A stretch of 64,000 nt of DNA from Bacteroidota bacterium (GTDB lineage: Bacteria > Bacteroidota > Bacteroidia > Chitinophagales > Chitinophagaceae), in assembly GCA_013285595.1 (NCBI GenBank), contig JABDHF010000009.1, positions 1-64,000 of the forward strand, in the 5' to 3' direction. How positions within the stretch are numbered: the stretch's first letter is position 1; each line of letters starts with the position of its first letter. A model generated the notes under the pieces. It had not been told where the DNA came from, searched no databases, and saw only the letters and a program-made list of their open reading frames with translations. The position numbers and the translations under genes were made by a program. Shown here in pieces: positions 10,426 through 19,209 of this stretch.

Positions 10426-10433
10426 TACCTTTG
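10426..10433 (+). promoter_or_regulatory. Bacteroidota-type -7 element (TACCTTTG) upstream of DUF177-rpmF-plsX
   Basis: TAnnTTTG match about 75 nt upstream of the DUF177 start. Confidence 0.45.
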
Positions 10434-10509
10434 CAACCCGTTTGGAAACCCTTAACCAGTAAAACGGTATAGGGATAATATAGTTAAAAAGCCTCTTTGG
10501 GGTTTGGGT

Positions 10510-11085
10510 ATGAAGCATAACCGGGAATTTGAGATTGCCTGGCAAGGGTTAAAGCTCGGTCCGCACACATATATTTACGATCTCGACGATCGTTTTATGG
10601 AGGAGCGGGAAGTGGAGGAAGGCTTTAAAGACTGGAATGCGCGCGTAACCCTTGGGTTTGATAAGCATGAAAGTTTTTTCATGCTGCACTTTGACATAGA
10701 TGGGCATGTAACTGTGCCGTGCGACAGGTGTGGAGACGATTTTGAGCTGAGGCTGTGGGACGAATTTGATCTCATAATAAAGCTTACAGGCGAAGAAACC
10801 GCGAAGATAGAAGACGAAGACGATGTGGTATTTATACCCCGCAACGAAACGGTGATAGATATAAGCAACTGGCTGTATGAGTTTGTAATGCTCAGCGTGC
10901 CATTGCAGCATATACACCCCGATAACGCAGACGGAACATCGGCATGCAACGAGCAGGCGTTAAAGCTGCTCGACAAGCTGTCGGAAACACCCGAAGAGCC
11001 AAATGAAAACCCGCTCTGGAAAGCGCTGGAAACATTTAAAGAGGCTAAACCGCCAAAGGCCAGGGTGAAACCGAAAAAACCGTAA
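10510..11085 (+). CDS. DUF177 (YceD-like) domain protein
   Basis: VTVPCDRCGDDFELRLWDEFDLIIKL; directly upstream of rpmF, the canonical yceD position. Confidence 0.85.
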   Translation: MKHNREFEIAWQGLKLGPHTYIYDLDDRFMEEREVEEGFKDWNARVTLGFDKHESFFMLHFDIDGHVTVPCDRCGDDFELRLWDEFDLIIKLTGEETAKIEDEDDVVFIPRNETVIDISNWLYEFVMLSVPLQHIHPDNADGTSACNEQALKLLDKLSETPEEPNENPLWKALETFKEAKPPKARVKPKKP

Positions 11086-11147
11086 GCCCGGGTTTGGAAA
11101 AAAAGAAATAAGTATTAAATTTAAACAACAATATAAAATAGAGTAAA

Positions 11148-11366
11148 ATGCCTAATCCTAAAAGACGACACTCACAACAAAGGGGCGCAAAGCGTCGTAC
11201 GCATTACAAGGCCACAGCCGAAACATGGAGCGTAGACTCCACAACCGGCGAGACCCACCTGCGTCACCGCGCCCATTGGGTAGAAGGAAAGCTGTATTAC
11301 CGCGGTAAAGTGGTAGTAGACAAGGCTCCGGTGACTACAGAGACAGAGGGTGAAACCAATCAATAA
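11148..11366 (+). CDS. rpmF: 50S ribosomal protein L32
   Basis: [22 protein letters not shown]. Confidence 0.95.
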   Translation: MPNPKRRHSQQRGAKRRTHYKATAETWSVDSTTGETHLRHRAHWVEGKLYYRGKVVVDKAPVTTETEGETNQ

Positions 11367-11384
11367 ACTTATTATTTTCACCCG

Positions 11385-12344
11385 ATGAAGATAGGGCTTG
11401 ACATTATGGGCGGGGATTACGCCCCCGCCGAAGCCATAAAAGGCGCTCAGATGTTTTTTGAGCAGGTGCCTGATTCGTCGGTGCACCTGGTGCTCATTGG
11501 CGATGCAGATGCTGCTGCGCCGTATATGTCACTCATAGATGCGCACCAGCACCGCTTCACTTTTGTTGAAGCGCCTGATACCATAGGCATGCACGAGCAT
11601 CCTACCAGGGCGCTTAAAGAAAAACCTAATTCCAGTATAGCTGTAGGCTTCGGCATGCTCCAGAAGGGCAAGACCGATGCCTTTATCAGCGCAGGCAATA
11701 CTGGCGCTATGCTGGTGGGCGCACTGTATTCGGTAAAAGCCATAGATGGCATTCTCCGCCCCACTATAGGCACCCCGATGCCCCGCCTCGACAATAAATT
11801 TAACTGCCTTCTCGACTCCGGTATCAATGCCGACTGCAAGCCCGAGCACCTGCTGCAGTTCGCCCAGCTCGGCTCCCTTTATGCGCAGCACGTGCATGGC
11901 ATAGAAAGCCCCCGCGTAGCCCTGCTGAATATAGGCGAAGAAGAAGGCAAGGGCAACGTCCTTTGCCAGGCCACCTACCCGTTGCTCAAAGAACTGCCCG
12001 GCATCAACTTCGTAGGCAACGTAGAAGGCCGCGACCTGTTTTACGACCGCGCCGAAGTAATAGTATGCGAAGGCTTTGTAGGCAACGTAGCCCTCAAAAT
12101 GGCCGAGTCAGTTTACGACATCTTCCGCGTACAAAAAGGCTTCACAGACCCATTCCTCGACAACTTTAATTTTGAGAACTACGGCGGCACCCCCATCCTC
12201 GGCATCAACAGCCCCGTCATCATCAGCCACGGCATAGCCCACGCCTTCGCCTTCCGAAACATGGTCGACGTAGCCAGCAAAGTCATCAGCTCCAACCTCA
12301 TCGGCGTCTTCAAAGAGCACTTTAAGCAGCAGGCGGTAGTGTAG
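11385..12344 (+). CDS. plsX: phosphate acyltransferase PlsX
   Basis: MKIGLDIMGGDYAPAEAIKGA, FISAGNTGAMLVGAL. Confidence 0.96.
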   Translation: MKIGLDIMGGDYAPAEAIKGAQMFFEQVPDSSVHLVLIGDADAAAPYMSLIDAHQHRFTFVEAPDTIGMHEHPTRALKEKPNSSIAVGFGMLQKGKTDAFISAGNTGAMLVGALYSVKAIDGILRPTIGTPMPRLDNKFNCLLDSGINADCKPEHLLQFAQLGSLYAQHVHGIESPRVALLNIGEEEGKGNVLCQATYPLLKELPGINFVGNVEGRDLFYDRAEVIVCEGFVGNVALKMAESVYDIFRVQKGFTDPFLDNFNFENYGGTPILGINSPVIISHGIAHAFAFRNMVDVASKVISSNLIGVFKEHFKQQAVV

Positions 12345-12380
12345 AGGGGTAGAATTTTGAGACAATACACTTTTATTTTT

Positions 12381-12412
12381 AGAATCTTCGGTTCGAGTCC
12401 CATCTGGTCCGC
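12381..12412 (+). pseudogene. 3' remnant of a tRNA gene (T-arm and acceptor 3' strand)
   Basis: agaatcttcGGTTCGAGTCCCATCTGGTCCgca: T-loop TTCGAGT plus CCCAT and CTGGTCC, a typical tRNA 3' half; no D-arm, anticodon arm or GGACCAG 5' strand upstream before the plsX stop. Confidence 0.55.
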
Positions 12413-12538
12413 AGAAAACTAATTGGATAACACCCACCAAGCTTTTTTATGTCAAAAATATTTTAATAAACGCTCGTATTGTGGGTTTCGAGCTACTCAC
12501 ATTAACGAAGATTTATAACTCAGGTAAGAGGGTTAATA

Positions 12539-13111
12539 TTATATAGGTACTACTGTAAATCCTTCCCTTGTTTCAATTGTCTCCGTATTTCGCACCTTGC
12601 TTCTTATACCTACCGTATTTTTTAGTTTTTGTCTCAGCGATAGTGTCATATCATTTATGCGTTGTTCCTTACGAAGCTTACGTAACTTTCCTCTGGTGTC
12701 ATTTCTATGAAGAACCGTTATAGTATCTTCTTCCATGAATAAAACCAGCTCAATTTTAGCAGGGGGAGTCAAGGCTTTTGTAACGAAGTTGGAAAGTTCG
12801 TGATCACCGCAATACTTGACGAGGTAAATTGCGCTCAATGTATGCATTGCTTTTTCAACGACTTCAAGCACTAAGTCGCCAGTTACAATGCGATTTTCGT
12901 TTTCCGCTGCATGTCCTCTAAAGTCCTTTACCTCAACCATTAATAGACTATTGAGTTCCGGATGAGGAATAGCAATAAAATCTACGGCCTTCAGATTCGC
13001 CGCAGTAGGAATAATATGCATTCTGTAAAATTCAGCCGCATCGTATTGAACGGCTTGCCATAGGTTTGGAAATGTAAAACGCAACTGTCCTTCGTCAATT
13101 ATCGTCGGCAT
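12539..13111 (-). CDS. putative PD-(D/E)XK-like nuclease effector, module A
   Basis: DFIAIPHPELNSLLMVEVK (D-x15-E-x-K); overlaps the upstream ATPase by 17 nt. Confidence 0.55.
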   Translation of the reverse strand: MPTIIDEGQLRFTFPNLWQAVQYDAAEFYRMHIIPTAANLKAVDFIAIPHPELNSLLMVEVKDFRGHAAENENRIVTGDLVLEVVEKAMHTLSAIYLVKYCGDHELSNFVTKALTPPAKIELVLFMEEDTITVLHRNDTRGKLRKLRKEQRINDMTLSLRQKLKNTVGIRSKVRNTETIETREGFTVVPI

Positions 13112-14159
13112 CTTCTTTGTTTAAAGCGTCAGAAAAACGATCTGTCTGTTCCAATTCTGCATCCAGTGATGCAATATCGGGTAGCGTTTCCAAATCATCC
13201 ACACAACTAACAATAGTTGCAGAATTTTGGCTGGCAGAGAGGCCAAAATAACGCACTTTATTAGCCTCTGCTTCCTTACTCAGGATGTGCAGTTCCTTCA
13301 AAAGGAAAAGGCTATGTGTAGCAATTATTATCTGGAATTTTTTAGCCGAAAGAAGCATAAGCATCCGCGCCAGCTTTTTAATAAGCAGGGGGTTCAGATT
13401 CGATTCTGGTTCATCCCAAAATAAGGCAGTAGTATCCGTAAGGCTACCATTTTTTAGTAAAAACGCCAAAGTTGCCAGTTTTCTTAATCCCTCGGCAACC
13501 AAATCAATTTCTAATCTGCCGCCTTCAGTTTGGTACATGTAAAATTTTCCATGTTCGTTTTTCACTTCTCCTCCAGCCATTTCTTCAAGAGGCTCTACGA
13601 TATTTTTTATTTTTTCTAACCTTGGGCCTCTTAATAAAGGATGTTCCAGTCGTTCACACAAGTCAGGATAAGTTTCATCGATAGATAATTCGCGGCTGTT
13701 ATAGAGCGCTCTTAACCCGGGAAAAAGAGAAAGTAATTCCTTTGTAGGTATGAAGATTGGCGTAGCTGGAGCAAATTTCGTAGGGATTTCGTTCTCCACT
13801 TTTACATCAGTACTGCTTTTTGTTGAAAAGCTAAACAAAAAATTTGCATCCCTAAGTTTTTCAAATTTCACACTCACTTTTGTGTTAGTTGCAACTTGCT
13901 GCCTTCGAGCGAGTCTGCCAAGATTCTCAGGTCTGAATATCTTCATAAGGTCATCCGCAATAGCTTTTTGCCAAACAGCCTTACTCTGCCTGTGGGGATC
14001 CTTTTGATTGAAACTTGTTTTAGCAACCGAATATGCCAGTTTCAGAATATGACTTTTCCCGGATCCATTTGCGCCAACAATAACGTTCAGCCCGGGAGAA
14101 AATTTAAATGTAGCTCTCTCAAAAGCAGTAAAGTTGGTGACATCTAATTCACTTAACAT
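13095..14159 (-). CDS. AAA family ATPase (OLD/RecF/SMC-like, ABC-type), module A
   Basis: Walker A GANGSGKSH, Walker B ALFWDEPESNLNP, H-loop IIATHSLFLLKEL. Confidence 0.85.
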   Translation of the reverse strand: MLSELDVTNFTAFERATFKFSPGLNVIVGANGSGKSHILKLAYSVAKTSFNQKDPHRQSKAVWQKAIADDLMKIFRPENLGRLARRQQVATNTKVSVKFEKLRDANFLFSFSTKSSTDVKVENEIPTKFAPATPIFIPTKELLSLFPGLRALYNSRELSIDETYPDLCERLEHPLLRGPRLEKIKNIVEPLEEMAGGEVKNEHGKFYMYQTEGGRLEIDLVAEGLRKLATLAFLLKNGSLTDTTALFWDEPESNLNPLLIKKLARMLMLLSAKKFQIIIATHSLFLLKELHILSKEAEANKVRYFGLSASQNSATIVSCVDDLETLPDIASLDAELEQTDRFSDALNKEDADDN

Positions 14160-14492
14160 ATACCAATGATTGTGTTTGGATAAAATTAATCTATTAAGCC
14201 TGATTTCAATAACTGCATTTCAATTCGTTTTGTCGGAGTCTATAAGTTAAATCCTACCTATTGATTACGTTGTGTGTCCATTTTTTGCATGGCTTTGCAA
14301 GATAACACTTGGTTTGGTTCTTTTCCAGCTAATAGTGCTGAATGGTCGCGTTGATCGAAACGTCTCGCTACAGTACACCACGCCACATTTCCCACTCAAA
14401 TCCCCCCGCCGTAACTTTTCTCAAAAAATGCCCACAACATTTAACCCCCGCTGCATAATAAGACCGGGCACACGCTCGGGCGCTTTCCCCAC

Positions 14493-14532
14493 ACTGGTTT
14501 AAGTGTTTAGCGCAGCGTCACTTAAATCCAGT
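14493..14532. repeat. imperfect inverted repeat
   Basis: actggtttaagtg ... cacttaaatccagt (13 paired positions, one bulge). Confidence 0.5.
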
Positions 14533-14640
14533 AATAAAACGCAGGACTCCGTCCGGCAAAACTGATTCTGTCGCTTAATGAAGTTACATCCTCGGCGCGT
14601 CTCAACATTTCCGCGTACCAGCGCCAGACAAATTACAACA

Positions 14641-14985
14641 TCAATTCCTACAATCTATCATCACAGTACCCCCGCCACATATATAAACCTTGTTCACCCG
14701 CTTATCATCTTTATAATGCCGCTCCAGGTCGGCCCTTAGTTCCTCATATTCTTTATCACTCACCTCCTTTTCAATTCTCACATTGATCAGCCTCCCCAGC
14801 GGATTTATTTTATATACGCCGTCAGTAGTTATGGTAGCATGGCTGTCGTCAAACAGCCCATAGTGCTCATAAGTTGTAGCCAGCGAGGTAACAAACGAAT
14901 CCGTTTGGGCATATAGGTCTCTTTTACTCTTTGAGCAGCCCGTTATCAGCAATAACGTCAAAAAACAGGCAAATATCTTATTCAT
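14641..14985 (-). CDS. hypothetical lipoprotein
   Basis: MNKIFACFLTLLLITGCSKSKR lipobox. Confidence 0.6.
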   Translation of the reverse strand: MNKIFACFLTLLLITGCSKSKRDLYAQTDSFVTSLATTYEHYGLFDDSHATITTDGVYKINPLGRLINVRIEKEVSDKEYEELRADLERHYKDDKRVNKVYICGGGTVMIDCRN

Positions 14986-15079
14986 TTGCGTACTGGGTTT
15001 GCCGCAAATCTAATGCTTCACTCAAACAAATAAAACGGGAAAAAACACGGTGCCGCATAATAAAAATTATGCAGGCCAC

Positions 15080-15107
15080 GTAGAGACGCAATGCATTGCG
15101 TCTCTAC
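15080..15107. repeat. perfect 28-bp palindrome
   Basis: gtagagacgcaatgcattgcgtctctac is identical to its reverse complement. Confidence 0.95.
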
Positions 15108-15168
15108 ACCACGCATGCTCCACACCACACCACGCATGCTCCACACCACACCACGCATGCTCCACACC
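15108..15168. repeat. three tandem copies of a 21-bp unit
   Basis: accacgcatgctccacacc starts at 15108, 15129 and 15150, exact period 21. Confidence 0.95.
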
Positions 15169-15394
15169 CGTCTGCAAATGTTTCGCTGATGCACCGGAAG
15201 CGCCTTGAAACGCACGTCACTCAAGCCAGACACGAAAAAATTCTTCAATTCCAAAAATTCCCCCAAATTCGAGTTCAGACAAACTTCCCACTCCAATTCC
15301 CCTCCCCGAACTTTACCCTCAAAAATCAAATCATCAGGGCATCTCGCTCCATCATTTTCAAATTTTCAAATCACCAAATTTTCAAATTAAAAAC

Positions 15395-16171
15395 ATGTAT
15401 ACCGCAAAGCTCGGCGACAAAATATGCGAGGCTACCGCCACCTCCAGCATCGGCCTGCGCCACATCTGCAAGCAGCTCAAAGTACCTTATTCCACCGTCA
15501 CCGACTGGATATATAATAAGGAACACGAGTTCCGTAAAAAATATGCACACGCGAAAGTCATGCAGCTCAACCACCTCGCCGAGGAGATTCTCGAGATCGC
15601 CGACGACAGCACCAACGATTACATGACCATAGTAAAAAACGGAAAAAAATATCAGGTGCAAAATCGCGAAGCCATTAGCCGCAGCCGCCTGCGTATACAA
15701 GCCCGTATGAACCTCATCAGCAAGCTCGCCCCCATCCTGCGCGAGTACCAGGCAGGCAAAGACGCCGATAAGCCCGAAAAAATTGTTATCCGCAGGGTAC
15801 CATACCCCCACGAAACCCCGGAAGAATATGCCGAGAGTCAAAGGATCATCGATGAACAGGATGCCTTACGGGCAAAACAAGCTCAAAAGGCAGGAAACAC
15901 AAAGAACAATGTAAAGAAAAACAGGGCAGAAGCATACACGGAAGAAATAGCCTACTCCTCCCCGGAAAACACACCGGAACCCGCCATGGAAGAGCCTCTT
16001 ACTAAAACACGGACACAGGAAAAGCCGCTTGTAGACCCCGATCCAGACGCTCCATACAGGCGCGAACGCGAAGAGCTGTTTGCAGCTTTCAATGCACGGC
16101 AGAACGCTAATCCCCGGCCAATAGTTCTCGGGCAATATTACCAAAATGACCCGCTGAATCGCCAACGATAA
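15395..16171 (+). CDS. phage terminase small subunit-like protein
   Basis: SIGLRHICKQLKVPYSTVTDWIYNKEHEFRKKYAHAKVMQLNHLAEEILEIADD ... RSRLRIQARMNLISKLAP resembles terminase small subunit HTH plus linker architecture. Confidence 0.6.
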   Translation: MYTAKLGDKICEATATSSIGLRHICKQLKVPYSTVTDWIYNKEHEFRKKYAHAKVMQLNHLAEEILEIADDSTNDYMTIVKNGKKYQVQNREAISRSRLRIQARMNLISKLAPILREYQAGKDADKPEKIVIRRVPYPHETPEEYAESQRIIDEQDALRAKQAQKAGNTKNNVKKNRAEAYTEEIAYSSPENTPEPAMEEPLTKTRTQEKPLVDPDPDAPYRREREELFAAFNARQNANPRPIVLGQYYQNDPLNRQR

Positions 16172-16283
16172 GTACTTTCAGGCAGGGATTTAATAAATAA
16201 TAGCAGCAACTCTATCAGGTAATGATGAGCTGCTGTTGGGCGTATCCACACCATATATATATGGCCTGTCTACACATTCTTTA

Positions 16284-16715
16284 TTATCCCACATGCTGTA
16301 TCTCAAGCCCATATCGTATTGCTGCTTCAAGCACATCAATGTTTATATCTTTCAGCGTTTTAAACTTAATGCAATAACCGGTCACGCTTGCCTTGCCCAG
16401 TTCTTTCCCATACGTTTCGGCCAGGTAGGTCTTATCCTTTATACCAAGGATATATACAGAGATCCCGGTTTTGTTTGCGCTCAGCCCAATTCTAAAAAAA
16501 TCCCTGCTGGTCCCATTAGCGTATTTTATGGTATACGATCCATAGCCGATGTTAGGGTTACTGACGGTTTTATTTTCGCTGTTTTTACCATCTTCAAACC
16601 ACAATTTACATTCCGGCGATACTTGAAGTATGCGCTGATGCAGCGTTTGCATGTCACTGCGTTTTGGTTCAAGTTGGTTGGCAATGTACTCCTTGATCTG
16701 TTCTTGTACGCTCAT
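16284..16715 (-). CDS. DUF1801-like (YdhG/CyaY-like fold) protein
   Basis: MSVQEQIKEYIANQLEPKRSDMQTLHQRILQVSPECKLWFEDGK; start moved in to MSVQ. Confidence 0.5.
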   Translation of the reverse strand: MSVQEQIKEYIANQLEPKRSDMQTLHQRILQVSPECKLWFEDGKNSENKTVSNPNIGYGSYTIKYANGTSRDFFRIGLSANKTGISVYILGIKDKTYLAETYGKELGKASVTGYCIKFKTLKDINIDVLEAAIRYGLEIQHVG

Positions 16716-17002
16716 ATAAAATATAAAATTAGAAGTTAAGCATCTGCCCCTTTCACACGCTAAATATTTGTTTCCCAAATATACAGCGCCCTTTTCGGAC
16801 CCACGGGTGTAAAACGACAATTTTAGGGGTGATTACGTCTTGATAATACACGAGTTATAAATAAAATATACTATTTTAAAATGCGTGTATCTAACCGATA
16901 CTTAATTTTCAAAGGAACATTTTTAACAGCAGGCGCCTGCATAGCTCATAATAATGGTAAGCCCATGGCAATTGCCTTCAAAAGTTTATTTACATTTACG
17001 TA

Positions 17003-17509
17003 ATGTGCTATAAAAGGATATTTCCCGCGCTGGCAGCAGTGCTGCTATTCACCACCCACAGCTATGCGCAGCATGCTGATGTAACCCTGCAGCCAGGCGA
17101 TGCACAGCTGGTTGAAGCCTACAGGCAGCGCACCCTGCAAAAGAAAGAGCTGGTAGCTGCAGATACGCATTTTATCATAGTGTGGCAAAGCCAGGATTAT
17201 CCCCGCAGCTTTGTGTGGGTAACAGGGGGGCGGGCAGTAAACTGCGAGTTTACCAAAGTGCACAAAGAAGTTCCCGCAAACAAAAAGCCGCAGCAAGGGT
17301 TAAAATACTACCCGGAAAAGATACCCGTAAATAAGATCGCCAAAGGCGATACCCTCGCTATCTCTATCTTAAACGCCATCAACAATACAGTACCCATAAG
17401 AGAGCAGCAGCGCCTCAGGAATACATTGCTATACACCACCGACAGCAAGGCAATTATGTATACCATCCAGGTAGAAACCATCGGCCAGGCCGAAGATGTG
17501 GTGAGATAA
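17003..17509 (+). CDS. hypothetical secreted protein
   Basis: N-terminal signal peptide (ALAAVLLFTTHSYAQ). Confidence 0.55.
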   Translation: MCYKRIFPALAAVLLFTTHSYAQHADVTLQPGDAQLVEAYRQRTLQKKELVAADTHFIIVWQSQDYPRSFVWVTGGRAVNCEFTKVHKEVPANKKPQQGLKYYPEKIPVNKIAKGDTLAISILNAINNTVPIREQQRLRNTLLYTTDSKAIMYTIQVETIGQAEDVVR

Positions 17510-17645
17510 AACGAACCACACCATTATACCAGTTAAACTTTAAAGACCTGCACAACGTTACACCTTTGCGGCCTTTAAAACATAACATGTAGACTGCGGC
17601 TTTGCGTGAAATTCTTTCGCGCCAAACTTCAATGTCCAATTGGTA

Positions 17646-18497
17646 TCAGTTATCCAGCTTTATCTCAAACAGCTTAGGCCAGTTCTTCCCGGTAATGAAG
17701 ATGCGGTTGGTAGCGGCATCATAGGCTATGCCATTCAGCACATCGGGCCCATGCGGGTTGCCGGAGATAGGCGCTATGCCCGTGCGCTGGCGCAGGGTAC
17801 TTAGGTCGGCTCGGCCTACCACGCGGCCTGTGGCAGTATCTATTTTCAGTATGTTATCGGTCTGCCACTGGTTGGCGTATATGAAGCCATGTATCATTTC
17901 CAGCTCATTGATCTCGTTTACCGGGCCATGTTCATCGGTCACGGTAAGTTGCTTTACCTCTTTAAATGTTGCGGGGTCCAGGTAGTGCAGCACATTGCCC
18001 CCATCGTCAAATATCAGGCAGGCCCCATTATTGGTCATGCCCCATCCTTCCGGCGCATTAAAAGTAAAGGTCTGCTCTTTTTTCAGCGTGGCCGGGTCAT
18101 ACACAAAGCCCTTACCCTCGCGGTAGGTAAGCTGGTATAGCTTGCCATTCAGCAGCGTCATGCCTTCGCCAAAGTACCTTCGCTCCATCTTTTCAGCTGC
18201 CAGCACCTTACCCGTTTTCAGGTCCACCTTCCGTATGTCAGATATGCTGTACTGTCCCGTACTTTCATACAGCACGCCGTCTTTATATTCCAGCCCTTCG
18301 GTAAATGCCGCCGGGTCGTGCTCGTATTCATTCAGTATCTCGTAAGGTATTATAGCCGCTACCTGCACCGCGTTACTGCTGGTATCTGCAGCGTTAGTGC
18401 TGGCTGTGCCTGTGGGCTTGTTCTCGTTGTTGCACGAGCATGCCAGTAGTACCGCCGCACACAGCAGGTAGTTAGTTAGCCTGTTCTGTAGTTTCAT
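17646..18497 (-). CDS. glutaminyl-peptide cyclotransferase (lipoprotein)
   Basis: EYEHDPAAFTEGLEYKDGVLYESTGQY, NELEMIHGFIYANQWQTDNILKID, GNPHGPDVLNGIAYD. Confidence 0.85.
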   Translation of the reverse strand: MKLQNRLTNYLLCAAVLLACSCNNENKPTGTASTNAADTSSNAVQVAAIIPYEILNEYEHDPAAFTEGLEYKDGVLYESTGQYSISDIRKVDLKTGKVLAAEKMERRYFGEGMTLLNGKLYQLTYREGKGFVYDPATLKKEQTFTFNAPEGWGMTNNGACLIFDDGGNVLHYLDPATFKEVKQLTVTDEHGPVNEINELEMIHGFIYANQWQTDNILKIDTATGRVVGRADLSTLRQRTGIAPISGNPHGPDVLNGIAYDAATNRIFITGKNWPKLFEIKLDN

Positions 18498-19101
18498 ACC
18501 GTTTAAAGCCTATTGGGTTATGCTTGGGCGCCTTCAGCATTGCTGCCGGGTCATTTTGGTCTCCGGCTCCAGGTCCGGTTTCTCCCATACCGGTAAAGCT
18601 GCTGTAATATGCACCCTGCATACCTTTTTCTATTATCTGGTCGGCAATGTCCATGGTCAGTTGTTCCGGTTCATCTATTACCGACAGGGTAGCATACTGT
18701 GGCTCCGCTGCAGCCTTATTAATATCGCTGCCATGCGGAAACAGCAGCACTATCAGCTGCCCGGTAATTGTAGGTGTAAACGTTATACGGAAGCCGTCCT
18801 CATTATATTCCTTCTGCTCGCCTATACCGTTCTTAAACGATATGTGCATCGGCATACTCCCGGTACGGAAGGTAATGGAGGGCATCTCCGCACAGGTGCC
18901 GCCATTGTCTTCGTTAAAGGCGTGCATGGTATCTATAAAAAAGCCCTGCTTGTAGGCTGCATTAGCGTTAAGGTAGGTGGCTACTTCTTTTAGGTGGTCT
19001 CTTAGTTCTTCGTGCTTCTTCAGCCATTGGTCGCGTCTGCTTTGCACGTGTTTTAAGCCGGCATCATATAAGTCGGCTATTCTTAGTATGTCATTTAGCA
19101 T
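18472..19101 (-). CDS. hypothetical protein
   Basis: 209-aa ORF on the same strand, overlapping the next start by 26 nt; no family recognised. Confidence 0.55.
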   Translation of the reverse strand: MLNDILRIADLYDAGLKHVQSRRDQWLKKHEELRDHLKEVATYLNANAAYKQGFFIDTMHAFNEDNGGTCAEMPSITFRTGSMPMHISFKNGIGEQKEYNEDGFRITFTPTITGQLIVLLFPHGSDINKAAAEPQYATLSVIDEPEQLTMDIADQIIEKGMQGAYYSSFTGMGETGPGAGDQNDPAAMLKAPKHNPIGFKRYETTEQAN

Positions 19102-19209
19102 ACGGTAAAATTAGCGGTTTTGGCAATTGACTGGTATTTATTCTGCGAAAATATAACTCTTGAAAGTTAATTATAAAGCGATCAAATCCCACATATGCTT
19201 AATTATGCT

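Noticed and set aside
12345-12412. Complete tRNA gene
   Set aside because: Only the T-arm and acceptor 3' strand are recognisable, the T-stem pairing is imperfect, and no 5' half precedes it.
14272-14502. 76-aa ORF downstream of module A
   Set aside because: No domain, odd composition, and it overlaps the repeat-like pyrimidine segment; likely non-coding.
15108-15168. CRISPR array
   Set aside because: The 21-bp units are contiguous tandem repeats with no spacers, and no cas genes were seen.
15096-15626. 176-aa plus-strand ORF across the tandem repeats
   Set aside because: Start lies inside the palindrome/repeat array, product is His/Ser/Pro low complexity, and it overlaps the better-supported terminase-like ORF in another frame.
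16881-17003. 40-aa ORF (MRVSNRYLIFKGTFLTAG...) with TAATG overlap to the next gene
   Set aside because: No signal, domain or clear ribosome-binding site; its end coincides with a promoter-like TACATTTAC, so it is probably the intergenic promoter region.
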